DNA from: Streptomyces sp. A 4/2
GTDB taxonomy: Bacteria > Actinomycetota > Actinomycetes > Streptomycetales > Streptomycetaceae
Assembly: GCF_940670765.1 (NCBI RefSeq)
Contig: NZ_CALNVW010000034.1
Span: 62,001 to 126,000, forward strand
Reading direction: 5' to 3'
DNA length: 64,000 nucleotides
The position numbers were made by a program, and so were the translations under genes. Positions 16,232 through 24,358 of the stretch are shown here, piece by piece. Within the stretch, counting starts at the first letter, position 1. Each line of letters starts with the position of its first letter. The notes below the pieces were generated by a model that worked only from the letters and a program-made list of their open reading frames with translations, made no database searches and was not told the DNA's origin.

Positions 16232-16293
16232 GCCCCTGCACCTGAGCCCCCGCAGCTAAGCACCCGACGCTGAGCACCCGAGAGGACCCCGGC

Positions 16294-17580
16294 ATGCACG
16301 CGACCACCGCAGCCGTCCCCACGGCCCCCGTGGAACGGCCCGCCCACCGCGACGGCAACATCATGCGCTGGCTCGGCGCCTACACCGCGTCGACGGTCGG
16401 CGACAACGTCTACTACCTGGCACTGGCCTGGGCCGCGGCCCGCTCCGGCAGCGCCGCGCAGGCCGGTCTGGTCCTCGCCGTCGGCGCCGTCCCGCGCGCC
16501 CTGCTGATGCTCGGCGGGGGAGTCGTCGCCGACCGGTTCGGCCCGCGCCGGGTCGTCATCGGCAGCGACGCGGCCCGCACCGTGATCATCCTCGGGACGG
16601 CCGCCTGCCTGCTGCTCACCGGACCCGCACTCGGGCTGCTGATCGCGATCGCGCTGGTCTTCGGCGTGGTGGACGCACTGTTCCTGCCCGCCGTCGGCGC
16701 GCTGCCGCCGCGCATCACCACACCCGGCCAGCTCGGCCGCGTCCAGGGCCTGCGCGGACTCGCCTCCCGCGTCGCCGATGTCACCGGGGCGCCGATCGGC
16801 GGGCTCGCGGTCGCCCTCGGCGGATCCGTCGCCGCCTTCACCGTCGCGGGCGGGCTCTTCGCCGTCTCCCTGGTCCTGCTGCTCGCGGTACGGATGACCC
16901 CGCTGCCCGCCACCGCCGCCGACGCCACCGCCACCGCCGACGCCGCTCCGGCCGAGGACGGCGGCGAGGTGACGGCCTGGCGAGAGCTGGTCGGCGGACT
17001 GCGCTACATACGCCGGCACCACGTACTGGCCCCGCTGATGCTCGTCATCGCCGTCGGCGAACTGGGCTTCACCGGGCCGCTCAACGTCGGCCTCACCCTG
17101 CTCGCCAAGGAGCGCGGCTGGGGCGCGTCCGGGATGGGCTGGATCGTCGCCGCCTTCGGGATCGGCGCGGGAGCGGCCTCGCTGCTGCTCGCGGTACGGG
17201 GGCGAATACCGCGCGCCGGGCTCGTCCAGTCCTTCGCCCTGGTGGGCGGGGCGGCAGCCGCCACCGGACTGGCCTTCGCGCCGTCGGTGGCCCTCGCCGC
17301 CCTCGCCGGGGTGTTCGTCGGGGCCCTGGCCGGGCTCAGCGGGGCGATCTGCGGAGCGCTGCTCCAGTCGGTGACCGAGCCCGCCTACCTGGGTCGCGTC
17401 ACCTCGGTCGCCACCCTCTTCACGCTCGGCATCGCACCGCTCAGTTACCCGGTGACCGGTGTGGCCATCGGGGCCTGGGGGACCGGCCCGGTCTTCGTCG
17501 CCAGCGCGGCCGTCTGCGCCTCGGGAGGGCTGATCGGACTCGCGTCGCGGGTACTGCGACGGGTGGAGCTCCCGCGCTGA
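16294..17580 (+). CDS. MFS transporter (efflux type)
   Basis: 428 residues, 12 hydrophobic segments expected. The MFS signature after helix 2 is recognisable in GGGVVADRFGPRRVVIGSD. The mid-protein cytosolic loop is Ala/Thr-rich (ATADAAPAEDGGEVTAWREL), separating two six-helix halves. The second half starts with YIRRHHVLAPLMLVIAVGELG. ATG 16294 is preceded by GAGAGGA. Proteins like this with an ArsR-type regulator are usually drug or metabolite exporters under local control. The substrate is not predictable. Confidence 0.87.
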   Translation: MHATTAAVPTAPVERPAHRDGNIMRWLGAYTASTVGDNVYYLALAWAAARSGSAAQAGLVLAVGAVPRALLMLGGGVVADRFGPRRVVIGSDAARTVIILGTAACLLLTGPALGLLIAIALVFGVVDALFLPAVGALPPRITTPGQLGRVQGLRGLASRVADVTGAPIGGLAVALGGSVAAFTVAGGLFAVSLVLLLAVRMTPLPATAADATATADAAPAEDGGEVTAWRELVGGLRYIRRHHVLAPLMLVIAVGELGFTGPLNVGLTLLAKERGWGASGMGWIVAAFGIGAGAASLLLAVRGRIPRAGLVQSFALVGGAAAATGLAFAPSVALAALAGVFVGALAGLSGAICGALLQSVTEPAYLGRVTSVATLFTLGIAPLSYPVTGVAIGAWGTGPVFVASAAVCASGGLIGLASRVLRRVELPR

Positions 17581-17608
17581 CCGGCCACGGCCAGGCCGAC
17601 GTGCCGAA

Positions 17609-17702
17609 GCCGCTGACCGGCCCGCGGCTCACGTCCCGATCCGCAGACCGGCCCCCGGCTCGCAACCCCGAGCCGCTGACCGGCCCGCGGCTCACATCCC
17701 GA
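17609..17702. repeat. Tandem repeat of about 31 bp between convergent genes
   Basis: Three tandem units: 17609-17640 and 17672-17702 are nearly identical (start GCCGCTGACCGGCCCGCGGC, one internal change G/A), with a degraded copy at 17641-17671 (CCGCAGACCGGCCCCCGGCT). The core GCTGACCGGCC also occurs at the MFS stop (17575). The last copy runs into the 3' end of the TIGR03085 gene and supplies its stop codon and final residues. Confidence 0.85.
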
Positions 17703-18324
17703 GGTTCGCCTCGATCGCCTTGGCGGACGCGTCCTTGTCGCCCTCCACCTCGACCTTCGCCGCGTCCTGCCGACCGAAGGCGAACATCAGCAGCTCACCG
17801 GGCTCCCCGGTCACCGTCACCACCGGCGTACCCCGGTGGGCCACGGCCGTCTGACCGTCCGGACGGCGCAGGACCAGACCCACCGGGGCCTTCCGGCCCA
17901 TCAGCCGGGCCGCCTTCTCCAGCCGCTTCCACAGCGTCTCGGCGAAGACCGGGTCCAGCTCACGCGGCGACCACTCGGGCTGGGCCCGCCGGACGTCCTC
18001 GGCGTGCACGAAGAACTCGACGGTGTTGGCGCCCTCGTCGACCTGCTTGAGCGCGTACGGGGAGAACTTCGGCGGACCCGTACGGATCAGCTGGATCAGC
18101 TCCTCGTACGGCTTCGAGGCGAACTCGCCGTGCACCCGGTCCAGGCGCCCCTTGAGCGCGCCGATCATGATCCCGCCCGCCGCGTCGAGACGGCGCTCGC
18201 GCACCACCACATGGGCGGCGAGATCGCGGGTCCGCCACCCCTCGCAGAGCGTCGGAGCATCGGGCCCCGCCGCCTCCAACAGGTCGGCGAGGAGAAGACG
18301 TTCGCGTTTGGCATGGGTCGACAT
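17692..18324 (-). CDS. TIGR03085-family metal-binding protein (mycothiol-dependent DinB-like fold)
   Basis: 210 residues from ATG 18324. The N-terminal DinB/maleylpyruvate-isomerase four-helix domain shows TLCEGWRTRDLAAHVVVRERR with a metal-ligand His, and FFVHAEDVRRAQPEW with a second His-containing motif. The C-terminal part is the SCP2-like domain (VTVTGEPGELLMFAFGRQD). The family is actinobacterial and linked to mycothiol chemistry, but its reaction is unknown. The start is probably leaderless: TACGCT, 7 bases, ATG. The stop codon and last residues fall in a tandem repeat, so the C terminus may vary between strains. Confidence 0.85.
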   Translation of the reverse strand: MSTHAKRERLLLADLLEAAGPDAPTLCEGWRTRDLAAHVVVRERRLDAAGGIMIGALKGRLDRVHGEFASKPYEELIQLIRTGPPKFSPYALKQVDEGANTVEFFVHAEDVRRAQPEWSPRELDPVFAETLWKRLEKAARLMGRKAPVGLVLRRPDGQTAVAHRGTPVVTVTGEPGELLMFAFGRQDAAKVEVEGDKDASAKAIEANLGM

Positions 18325-18331
18325 GCCCGCC

Positions 18332-18337
18332 AGCGTA
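18332..18337 (-). promoter_or_regulatory. -10 element, leaderless promoter of the TIGR03085 gene
   Basis: TACGCT on the minus strand, 7 bases before the ATG at 18324; no Shine-Dalgarno site. Confidence 0.5.
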
Positions 18338-18395
18338 CGACCGCCGGACCCGTTCCGCCCAGTGGACGGCGACCTGCGCGGCCCCACCGGCACGG

Positions 18396-18401
18396 CACAA
18401 T
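18396..18401 (+). promoter_or_regulatory. -10-like element before hisI
   Basis: CACAAT, 6 bases, then ATG 18408, with no ribosome site. It is a poorer hexamer than its neighbours (C in place of T at position 1). Confidence 0.35.
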
Positions 18402-18407
18402 GAACAC

Positions 18408-18776
18408 ATGACCCGTACGCCCGGCACGCCGCCCCCCAGCAATCTCGACCCCGCCGTAGCCGCCCGCCTCAAGCGCGACGCCGACGGCCTGGTCCCGGCC
18501 GTCGCCCAGCAGTACGACACCGGCGAGGTACTGATGCTCGGCTGGATGGACGACGAGGCCCTGCACCGGACGCTCACCACCGGCCGCTGCACGTACTGGT
18601 CCCGCAGCCGCCAGGAGTACTGGGTCAAGGGCGACACCTCCGGGCACACCCAGCAGGTGAAGTCGGTGGCACTGGACTGCGACGCGGACACGATCCTGGT
18701 GAAGGTGGACCAGGCGGGAGCGGCCTGCCACACGGGCGACCGGACGTGTTTCGACGCGGACGTGCTGCTCGGGTAG
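18408..18776 (+). CDS. hisI: Phosphoribosyl-AMP cyclohydrolase HisI
   Basis: 122 residues, cyclohydrolase only (no fused HisE). It opens the adenine ring of PR-AMP in the third step of histidine synthesis. The Zn/Mg-binding Asp-Cys motif is present: LDCDADTILVKV, then AACHTGDRTCF with two Cys. YWSRSRQEYWVKGDTSGH is the family's substrate loop. It sits apart from the main his operon, beside trpE, and has its own apparent leaderless start. No hisE or hisG is seen in the window. Confidence 0.95.
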   Translation: MTRTPGTPPPSNLDPAVAARLKRDADGLVPAVAQQYDTGEVLMLGWMDDEALHRTLTTGRCTYWSRSRQEYWVKGDTSGHTQQVKSVALDCDADTILVKVDQAGAACHTGDRTCFDADVLLG

Positions 18777-18866
18777 CGGGCAGGCGTCCCGGAGCCCCGC
18801 AGGCTCGGAGACCGCTCGAAGGTGTGGGAACAGGGACGGCATGGATCCCCCCGGCGCAGCGGCACC

Positions 18867-18872
18867 TAAGCT
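18867..18872 (+). promoter_or_regulatory. -10 element, leaderless promoter of trpE
   Basis: TAAGCT followed by exactly 7 bases and ATG 18880. If transcription starts at the ATG there is no room for a leader peptide or attenuator before trpE. Confidence 0.55.
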
Positions 18873-18879
18873 TTCCGCC

Positions 18880-20364
18880 ATGGATCTTGAGACCTTCCGC
18901 CAGCTCGCCGCCGACCGCCGCGTCATCCCCGTGAGCCGCAAACTCCTCGCCGACGGGGACACCCCGGTGGGTCTCTACCGCAAGCTCGCCGCGGAGCGCC
19001 CCGGCACCTTCCTGCTGGAATCCGCGGAGAACGGCCGCTCCTGGTCCCGTTACTCCTTCATCGGCGTACGGTCCGCCGCCACCCTCACCGAGCGCGACGG
19101 CCGCACCCACTGGGAAGGCACCCCGCCGGTCGGCGTCCCCGTAGACGGAGACCCGCTCCAGACGCTCCGCGCCACCGTCGACGCGCTGCACACCCCGCGC
19201 GACCTGGCGGGCGGACTGCCGCCCTTCACCGGTGGAATGGTCGGCTACCTCGGATACGACATCGTGCGGCGGCTGGAGAAGGTCGGCCCCGGCGAGCGCG
19301 ACGACCTGAAGCTGCCCGAGCTGACCATGCTGCTCACCTCGGACCTCGCGGTGCTCGACCACTGGGGCGGATCCGTCCTGCTGATCGCCAACGCGATCAA
19401 CCACAACGACCTCGACACCGGGGTCGACGAGGCGTACGCCGACGCGGTCGCCCGGCTCGACGCGATGGAGGCGGACCTCGCCCGCCCCACCGAGACCGCC
19501 CCGGTGGCCCTTCCCGCCTCCGAGCTGCCCGAGTACACCGCGCTCTGGGGCGGCCCCGATTACCAGGACGCCGTCGAGGACATCAAGGAGCGCATCAGGG
19601 CCGGTGAGGCCTTCCAGGTCGTGCCGTCCCAGCGCTTCGAAACCCCTTGCACGGCAAGCGCGTTGGACGTCTACCGGGTGCTGCGGGCGACCAACCCCTC
19701 GCCGTACATGTACCTCTTCCGCTTCGACGGCTTCGACGTCGTCGGATCCAGCCCCGAAGCGCTCGTCAAGGTCGAGGACGGCCGGGCGATGGTCCACCCG
19801 ATCGCCGGGACCCGGCACCGCGGCGCCACCCCGCAGGAGGACCAGGCCCTCGCCGAGGAACTGCTCGCCGACCCCAAGGAGCGGGCGGAGCACCTGATGC
19901 TCGTCGACCTCGGCCGCAACGACCTGGGACGGGTCTGCGCCCCCGGCTCCGTCGAGGTCGTCGACTTCATGTCCGTCGAGAAGTACTCCCACGTCATGCA
20001 CATCGTCTCCACCGTCACCGGCCGCGTCGCCGACGGACGCACCGCCTTCGACGTCCTCACCGCCTGCTTCCCCGCGGGCACCCTCTCCGGTGCGCCCAAG
20101 CCCCGCGCGATGCAGATCATCGACGAGCTGGAGCCGTCGCGGCGCGGACTGTACGGCGGGTGCGTCGGCTATCTCGACTTCGCGGGCGACTCCGACACCG
20201 CCATCGCCATCCGTACCGCGCTGCTCCGCGACGGAACGGCGTACGTGCAGGCCGGAGCCGGTGTCGTCGCCGATTCCGATCCGGTGTCCGAGGACAACGA
20301 ATGCCGCAACAAGGCGGCGGCCGTCCTCCGCGCGGTCGGATCGGCGAACCGCCTCGCGGGGTAA
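18880..20364 (+). CDS. trpE: Anthranilate synthase component I TrpE
   Basis: 494 residues. It makes anthranilate from chorismate and ammonia, the first step of the tryptophan branch. Feedback-site residues appear in FLLESAENGRSWSRYSF (LLES motif for Trp binding). The catalytic chorismate-binding half includes GEAFQVVPSQRF, PSPYMYLFRF, GSSPEALVKV, HPIAGTRHRG, AEHLMLVDLGRNDLGRV and GTLSGAPKPRAMQIIDELE. No glutaminase subunit (TrpG) gene is adjacent. An upstream ATG at 18841 is in frame but less likely, because the ATG at 18880 has a -10 element at the leaderless distance. Confidence 0.95.
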   Translation: MDLETFRQLAADRRVIPVSRKLLADGDTPVGLYRKLAAERPGTFLLESAENGRSWSRYSFIGVRSAATLTERDGRTHWEGTPPVGVPVDGDPLQTLRATVDALHTPRDLAGGLPPFTGGMVGYLGYDIVRRLEKVGPGERDDLKLPELTMLLTSDLAVLDHWGGSVLLIANAINHNDLDTGVDEAYADAVARLDAMEADLARPTETAPVALPASELPEYTALWGGPDYQDAVEDIKERIRAGEAFQVVPSQRFETPCTASALDVYRVLRATNPSPYMYLFRFDGFDVVGSSPEALVKVEDGRAMVHPIAGTRHRGATPQEDQALAEELLADPKERAEHLMLVDLGRNDLGRVCAPGSVEVVDFMSVEKYSHVMHIVSTVTGRVADGRTAFDVLTACFPAGTLSGAPKPRAMQIIDELEPSRRGLYGGCVGYLDFAGDSDTAIAIRTALLRDGTAYVQAGAGVVADSDPVSEDNECRNKAAAVLRAVGSANRLAG

Positions 20365-20377
20365 TCGAGGCGTAAGG

Positions 20378-20383
20378 GATAGT
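20378..20383 (+). promoter_or_regulatory. -10-like element before the Trp-associated membrane protein gene
   Basis: GATAGT, 7 bases, then GTG 20391. This spacing selects GTG 20391 over GTG 20382, which overlaps the hexamer. Confidence 0.4.
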
Positions 20384-20390
20384 GGGGTAC

Positions 20391-21032
20391 GTGAGTGCCG
20401 TACCCCCGCCCCGATCCGAAGCAGGACCGGCCGCAGCCTCGTCGGGCAGCCGCCGCAGTCTTGCCACCGCCCTGCTGCTCGGCGCAGCCGGAGCCGCCGT
20501 CGTCCTGCTCGCCTCCGGGCAGACGTGGTCCGAGGGCAAGGCCTCCGTCGGCGGCGGCGCCCTGCCGCTCACGGCCGACGGCGGCGACGTCACCGGCGTT
20601 CCCACGGCCCTCGCGATCGTCGGTCTGGCCGCGCTCGTCGCGGTCTTCGCCGTCCGCAGCGCCGGCCGGCTGTTCGTCTCCGCGCTGCTCGCCCTCTGCG
20701 GAGCCGGAGCGGCAGTCGCCGCCTTCCTCGGTGCCGGGGACCACTCCGCGCTGGACGAGAAGGCCGCCACCACGGCCGGGAACACCGCAGCGACCATCCA
20801 CGCGCTCTCCCACACGGCGTGGCCCTACGTGGCCGCGTTCGGCAGCCTGCTCATCCTCTTCGCCGGCCTGCTCGCGCTCCGCTACGGCAAGCAGTGGCCC
20901 GCCATGTCCAGCCGCTACGAGCGTGACGGCACCCCGCGCCCCCGCCAGGTCCGCAGGGCACCGGACCCCGAGCGGCCCGAGGAGATCTGGAAGGCGCTCG
21001 ACCGCGGCGAGGACCCCACCCGCGAAGCGTGA
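20391..21032 (+). CDS. Tryptophan biosynthesis-associated membrane protein (TIGR02234)
   Basis: 213 residues with four hydrophobic segments: ATALLLGAAGAAVVLLASG, ALAIVGLAALVAVFAV, LFVSALLALCGAGAAVAAFL and YVAAFGSLLILFAGLLALRYG. The QTWSEG motif after the first segment and the basic C terminus (YERDGTPRPRQVRRAPDPE) are typical of this actinobacterial family, which is found next to trp genes. Its role is unknown. It follows trpE by 26 bases. GTG 20391 is preferred to the GTG at 20382 because of the leaderless -10 spacing. Confidence 0.85.
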   Translation: MSAVPPPRSEAGPAAASSGSRRSLATALLLGAAGAAVVLLASGQTWSEGKASVGGGALPLTADGGDVTGVPTALAIVGLAALVAVFAVRSAGRLFVSALLALCGAGAAVAAFLGAGDHSALDEKAATTAGNTAATIHALSHTAWPYVAAFGSLLILFAGLLALRYGKQWPAMSSRYERDGTPRPRQVRRAPDPERPEEIWKALDRGEDPTREA

Positions 21033-21133
21033 CGGACAGCTCACCCCCCAGCTCATCCTCCGGGGTCGCCGTGCGCGACAATGGAAGCGAGCTTCGACAC
21101 AGGGCTTCGACACACAGCAACGAGGAGCAACTC

Positions 21134-21382
21134 ATGGCGGGCACCAGCCACGGACACACCCCGGCCGCCTGGACCGGCGTCATCATCGCGTTCATCGGCT
21201 TCTGCGTCTCGGGCGCCTTCATGGTGATGGCGAGCCCGGTGGGGGTCGTTGCCGGACTGGTCGTGGTGGCTCTCGGCGGGGTCGTCGGCCTCGCGATGAA
21301 GGCCGCGGGCCTGGGCATGCCGAAGGAGTCAGCGGCCAGCGCGGCGGCCAGGCTGCAGGCCTCCGAGGCGCAGGCGGGCTGA
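21134..21382 (+). CDS. HGxxPAAW-family small membrane protein
   Basis: 82 residues from ATG 21134, which is preceded by GAGGAG at 7 bases. The family motif is at the N terminus (SHGHTPAAWTGV). Two hydrophobic segments follow, VIIAFIGFCVSGAFMVMA and GLVVVALGGVVGLAMKAAG, then a short Ala/Ser-rich tail. It is a streptomycete family of unknown function and, as here, is found between trpE and trpC. An N-terminal extension in the same frame lacks support. Confidence 0.82.
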   Translation: MAGTSHGHTPAAWTGVIIAFIGFCVSGAFMVMASPVGVVAGLVVVALGGVVGLAMKAAGLGMPKESAASAAARLQASEAQAG

Positions 21383-21442
21383 GACCGGATTCCGATGTGA
21401 GGCGCAGTCCGGTCACGGGCTGCGCCTTCTCGCACGAACGGG

Positions 21443-21448
21443 GACAAT
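21443..21448 (+). promoter_or_regulatory. -10-like element before the DUF2752 gene
   Basis: GACAAT, 6 bases, then GTG 21455, with no Shine-Dalgarno site. Confidence 0.35.
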
Positions 21449-21454
21449 CACCGG

Positions 21455-21919
21455 GTGGATCCCTACGCAGCGCCTGCCGCCCTCCGCGCCCCCGTGCCCG
21501 CTCCCGGGCCCGCGGCCCCCGAGCCCCTGGCCCGGCGTCTCCTCGTCCCGCTCGGCACCCTCGCCGCCGTCGCCGCCGCGTTCACGTACGTCGGCTCGGT
21601 CGACCCCAACCACCCCGGGCACTACCCGGTCTGCCCGCTCTACGCGCTGACCGGCATCTACTGCCCCGGCTGCGGCGGGCTGCGCAGCGCCCACGCCGTC
21701 GCCCACGGCGACCTGGTGGCGGCGCTCGGTGACAACGCGCTGGCCGTCGTCGGGTACGGCGTCTTCGCCGTGGTGATGGTGGGGTGGCTGATTCGCGCCG
21801 TACGGGCCAGACCGACGCAGGTCACGCTCAGGCCCGTGTACTGGTGGGGGATCGGCGCCGTGGTCCTGGCCTTCTCGGTCGTACGGAACCTCCCCCTGGG
21901 TTCCTTCCTGGCCCCGTGA
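21455..21919 (+). CDS. DUF2752 membrane protein
   Basis: 154 residues. The domain signature is CPLYALTGIYCPGCGGLRS with its CPxCG-like cysteine cluster, followed by HAVAHGDLVAALGDNALAV. Hydrophobic segments are LVPLGTLAAVAAAFTYVG, VVGYGVFAVVMVGWLI and WGIGAVVLAFSVVRNL. The N terminus is Pro/Ala-rich and cytosolic. The function of DUF2752 is unknown; the conserved Cys residues suggest redox or metal binding near the membrane. It lies between the HGxxPAAW gene and trpC. Confidence 0.83.
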   Translation: MDPYAAPAALRAPVPAPGPAAPEPLARRLLVPLGTLAAVAAAFTYVGSVDPNHPGHYPVCPLYALTGIYCPGCGGLRSAHAVAHGDLVAALGDNALAVVGYGVFAVVMVGWLIRAVRARPTQVTLRPVYWWGIGAVVLAFSVVRNLPLGSFLAP

Positions 21920-21929
21920 ACGCCCGGCG

Positions 21930-21976
21930 CGAGCGCCCTCCGAGCGCCTTCCGAGCGCCCCCCGGGTGTCCCGGGG
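21930..21976. repeat. 11-bp tandem repeats and adjoining hairpin upstream of trpC
   Basis: Three tandem 11-mers CGAGCGCCCTC, CGAGCGCCTTC and CGAGCGCCCCC occupy 21930-21962. They are followed by a perfect 7-bp hairpin CCCCGGG-TGT-CCCGGGG (21960-21976). The hairpin may terminate the DUF2752 transcript; it has no T run. Confidence 0.6.
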
Positions 21977-22090
21977 AGGTCCGCGGAGTGAACTCACTTC
22001 GGCCGGATGCGGGGCCCGGCGCCTTCTACGGATACCATCGCCATGGCTGATCCTGATCCATCCACACCGTCCCGGAAGGGGGCCGCTCGC

Positions 22091-22900
22091 GTGAGTGTGC
22101 TCGACGAGATCATCGAAGGCGTACGCGCCGACCTCGCGGAGCGGCAGGCGAGCGTCAGCCTCGACGAGCTCAAGGCGCGCGCCGCGAAGGCCCCGCAGGC
22201 CAAGGACGGCGTCGCCGCGCTGCGCGGTGACAGCGTCAAGGTCATCTGCGAGGTCAAGCGCTCCAGCCCCTCGAAGGGCGCGCTCGCCGCCATCGCCGAC
22301 CCCGCCGCGCTCGCCGCCGACTACGAGGCGGGCGGCGCCGCGGTCATCTCCGTGCTGACCGAGCAGCGGCGCTTCGGCGGCTCGCTGGCCGACCTGGAGG
22401 CCGTCCGGGCCAAGGTCGACATCCCCGTGCTGCGCAAGGACTTCATCGTCACCGCGTACCAGCTCTGGGAGGCGCGCGCGTACGGCGCCGACCTGGTGCT
22501 GCTGATCGTCGCCGCCCTGGAGCAGGAGGCGCTCGTCTCGCTGATCGAGCGAGCCGAGTCGATCGGCCTCACCCCGCTGGTCGAGGCGCACGACGAGGAC
22601 GAGGCCGAGCGGGCCGTCGCGGCCGGTGCCCGGATCATCGGGGTCAACGCGCGCAACCTCAAGGACCTCAAGGTCGACCGCGGCACCTTCGAGCGCGTCG
22701 CGCCCGAGATCCCCGCGCACATCGTCAAGATCGCCGAGTCCGGTGTCCGCGGCCCGCACGACCTGATCGCCTACGCGAACGCGGGCGCCGACGCCGTCCT
22801 GGTCGGCGAGTCCCTGGTCACCGGCCGCGACCCCAAGGCCGCCGTCGCCGATCTCGTCGCCGCGGGCGCCCACCCGGCGCTGCGCCACGGACGGGACTGA
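22091..22900 (+). CDS. trpC: Indole-3-glycerol phosphate synthase TrpC
   Basis: 269 residues. Beta/alpha barrel that closes CdRP to indole-3-glycerol phosphate. Motifs: VICEVKRSSPSKG with the catalytic Lys, VISVLTEQRRFGGS, IPVLRKDFIVTAYQ with the second Lys, GVNARNLKDLKVD, and KIAESGVRGPHD plus ADAVLVGESLVTG for the phosphate. GTG 22091 follows GGAAGGGGG at 9 bases. An in-frame ATG at 22043 exists, but a -10-like TACCAT ends only 4 bases before it. trpM follows 6 bases after the stop. Confidence 0.95.
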   Translation: MSVLDEIIEGVRADLAERQASVSLDELKARAAKAPQAKDGVAALRGDSVKVICEVKRSSPSKGALAAIADPAALAADYEAGGAAVISVLTEQRRFGGSLADLEAVRAKVDIPVLRKDFIVTAYQLWEARAYGADLVLLIVAALEQEALVSLIERAESIGLTPLVEAHDEDEAERAVAAGARIIGVNARNLKDLKVDRGTFERVAPEIPAHIVKIAESGVRGPHDLIAYANAGADAVLVGESLVTGRDPKAAVADLVAAGAHPALRHGRD

Positions 22901-22906
22901 CCCCAC

Positions 22907-23044
22907 ATGGCCATCGCCCGTCTCTCGCGTGGGTGCAAGCCCCGCGGCTGCCGTGCGCCCGCACGGCGGGTGCACGGGCGACGGGTGCGCTACCACATCG
23001 GCTCCGAGCCCGGCCAGATCAACGGCATGCGATGGCGTCGCTGA
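22907..23044 (+). CDS. trpM: TrpM, small basic regulatory protein of the trp cluster
   Basis: 45 residues starting MAIARLSRGCKPRGCRAPAR and ending GSEPGQINGMRWRR. About a third of the residues are Arg or Lys. It starts 6 bases after trpC and lies between trpC and trpB, exactly where S. coelicolor has trpM. There it encodes a streptomycete-specific small protein reported to influence growth and tryptophan metabolism, and I recall an interaction with an aminopeptidase. It is too short for standard ORF cut-offs. Identification rests on position, size and basic composition. The mechanism is unknown. Confidence 0.8.
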   Translation: MAIARLSRGCKPRGCRAPARRVHGRRVRYHIGSEPGQINGMRWRR

Positions 23045-23110
23045 GCGGACAGCTCAGCAACACCTTTCACCTCCTGCGTACCACCCCTTACGTACCTGCG
23101 GAGATCACGC

Positions 23111-24358
23111 ATGTCTTCAGAATTCTTCATCCCGGACCCCGAGGGCCGGATCCCCAGCGCCGAGGGCTACTTCGGTGACTTCGGCGGCAAGTTCATCCCC
23201 GAGGCGCTCGTCGCCGCGGTCGACGAGGTCGCCGTCGAGTACGACAGGGCGAAGGCCGACCCGGCGTTCGCGGCCGAGCTGAACGACCTCATGGTCAACT
23301 ACACCGGTCGGCCGAGCGCCCTCACCGAGGTGCCCCGTTTCGCCGAACACGCCGGTGGCGTACGGATGTTCCTCAAGCGCGAGGACCTCAACCACACCGG
23401 ATCCCACAAGATCAACAACGTGCTCGGTCAGGCGCTGCTCACCAAGCGGATGGGCAAGACCCGCGTCATCGCCGAGACCGGCGCCGGACAGCACGGCGTC
23501 GCCACGGCGACCGCCTGCGCCCTGTTCGGCCTCGAATGCACCATCTACATGGGCGAGATCGACACCGAGCGCCAGGCGCTCAACGTCGCCCGGATGCGCA
23601 TGCTCGGCGCCGAGGTCGTCGCCGTGAAGTCCGGCAGCCGCACCCTCAAGGACGCCATCAACGAGGCGTTCCGCGACTGGGTCGCCAACGTGGACCGTAC
23701 GCACTACCTCTTCGGCACCGTCGCGGGACCGCACCCCTTCCCCGCCATGGTGCGTGACTTCCACCGGGTGATCGGTGTGGAGGCCCGCCGGCAGATCCTG
23801 GAGCGGGCCGGACGGCTGCCCGACGCCGTCGCCGCGTGCGTCGGCGGCGGTTCCAACGCCATCGGACTCTTCCACGCGTTCATCCCGGACACCGGGGTAC
23901 GCCTGGTCGGGTTCGAGCCCGCCGGGCACGGCATCGAGACCGGCGAGCACGCGGCCACCCTGTCCGCGGGCGAACCGGGCATCCTGCACGGCTCACGCTC
24001 GTACGTGCTCCAGGACGAGGAGGGCCAGATCACCGAGCCCTACTCGATCTCGGCGGGCCTCGACTACCCGGGCATCGGCCCGGAGCACGCGTATCTGAAG
24101 GACGTCGGCCGCGGCGAGTACCGCGCGATCACCGACGACCAGGCCATGCAGGCGCTGCGGCTGCTCTCCCGCACCGAGGGCATCATCCCGGCCATCGAGT
24201 CCGCGCACGCGCTGGCCGGTGCGCTGGACCTCGGCAAGGAGCTGGGCGAGGACGGACTGATCGTGGTCAATCTGTCCGGCCGCGGCGACAAGGACATGGA
24301 CACCGCCGCCCGGTACTTCGGGCTGTACGACGCAGATGCCGAGGTGGCAGCCAAGTGA
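23111..24358 (+). CDS. trpB: Tryptophan synthase beta chain TrpB
   Basis: 415 residues. PLP enzyme (fold type II) that condenses indole with serine. The Schiff-base Lys is Lys100 in NHTGSHKINNVLGQ. The catalytic Glu lies in VIAETGAGQHGVATA, and the phosphate-binding loop is CVGGGSNAIG. The COMM domain and C-terminal NLSGRGDKDM are present. The N-terminal YFGDFGGKFIPE marks the TrpB1 class. GGAG lies upstream of ATG 23111. Its stop overlaps the trpA GTG, so the alpha and beta subunits are made together. Confidence 0.97.
   Translation: MSSEFFIPDPEGRIPSAEGYFGDFGGKFIPEALVAAVDEVAVEYDRAKADPAFAAELNDLMVNYTGRPSALTEVPRFAEHAGGVRMFLKREDLNHTGSHKINNVLGQALLTKRMGKTRVIAETGAGQHGVATATACALFGLECTIYMGEIDTERQALNVARMRMLGAEVVAVKSGSRTLKDAINEAFRDWVANVDRTHYLFGTVAGPHPFPAMVRDFHRVIGVEARRQILERAGRLPDAVAACVGGGSNAIGLFHAFIPDTGVRLVGFEPAGHGIETGEHAATLSAGEPGILHGSRSYVLQDEEGQITEPYSISAGLDYPGIGPEHAYLKDVGRGEYRAITDDQAMQALRLLSRTEGIIPAIESAHALAGALDLGKELGEDGLIVVNLSGRGDKDMDTAARYFGLYDADAEVAAK

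Noticed and set aside
18777..18879. Leader-peptide attenuator before trpE
   Set aside because: No short frame with Trp codons is visible, and the -10 hexamer 7 bases before the ATG leaves no room for a leader.
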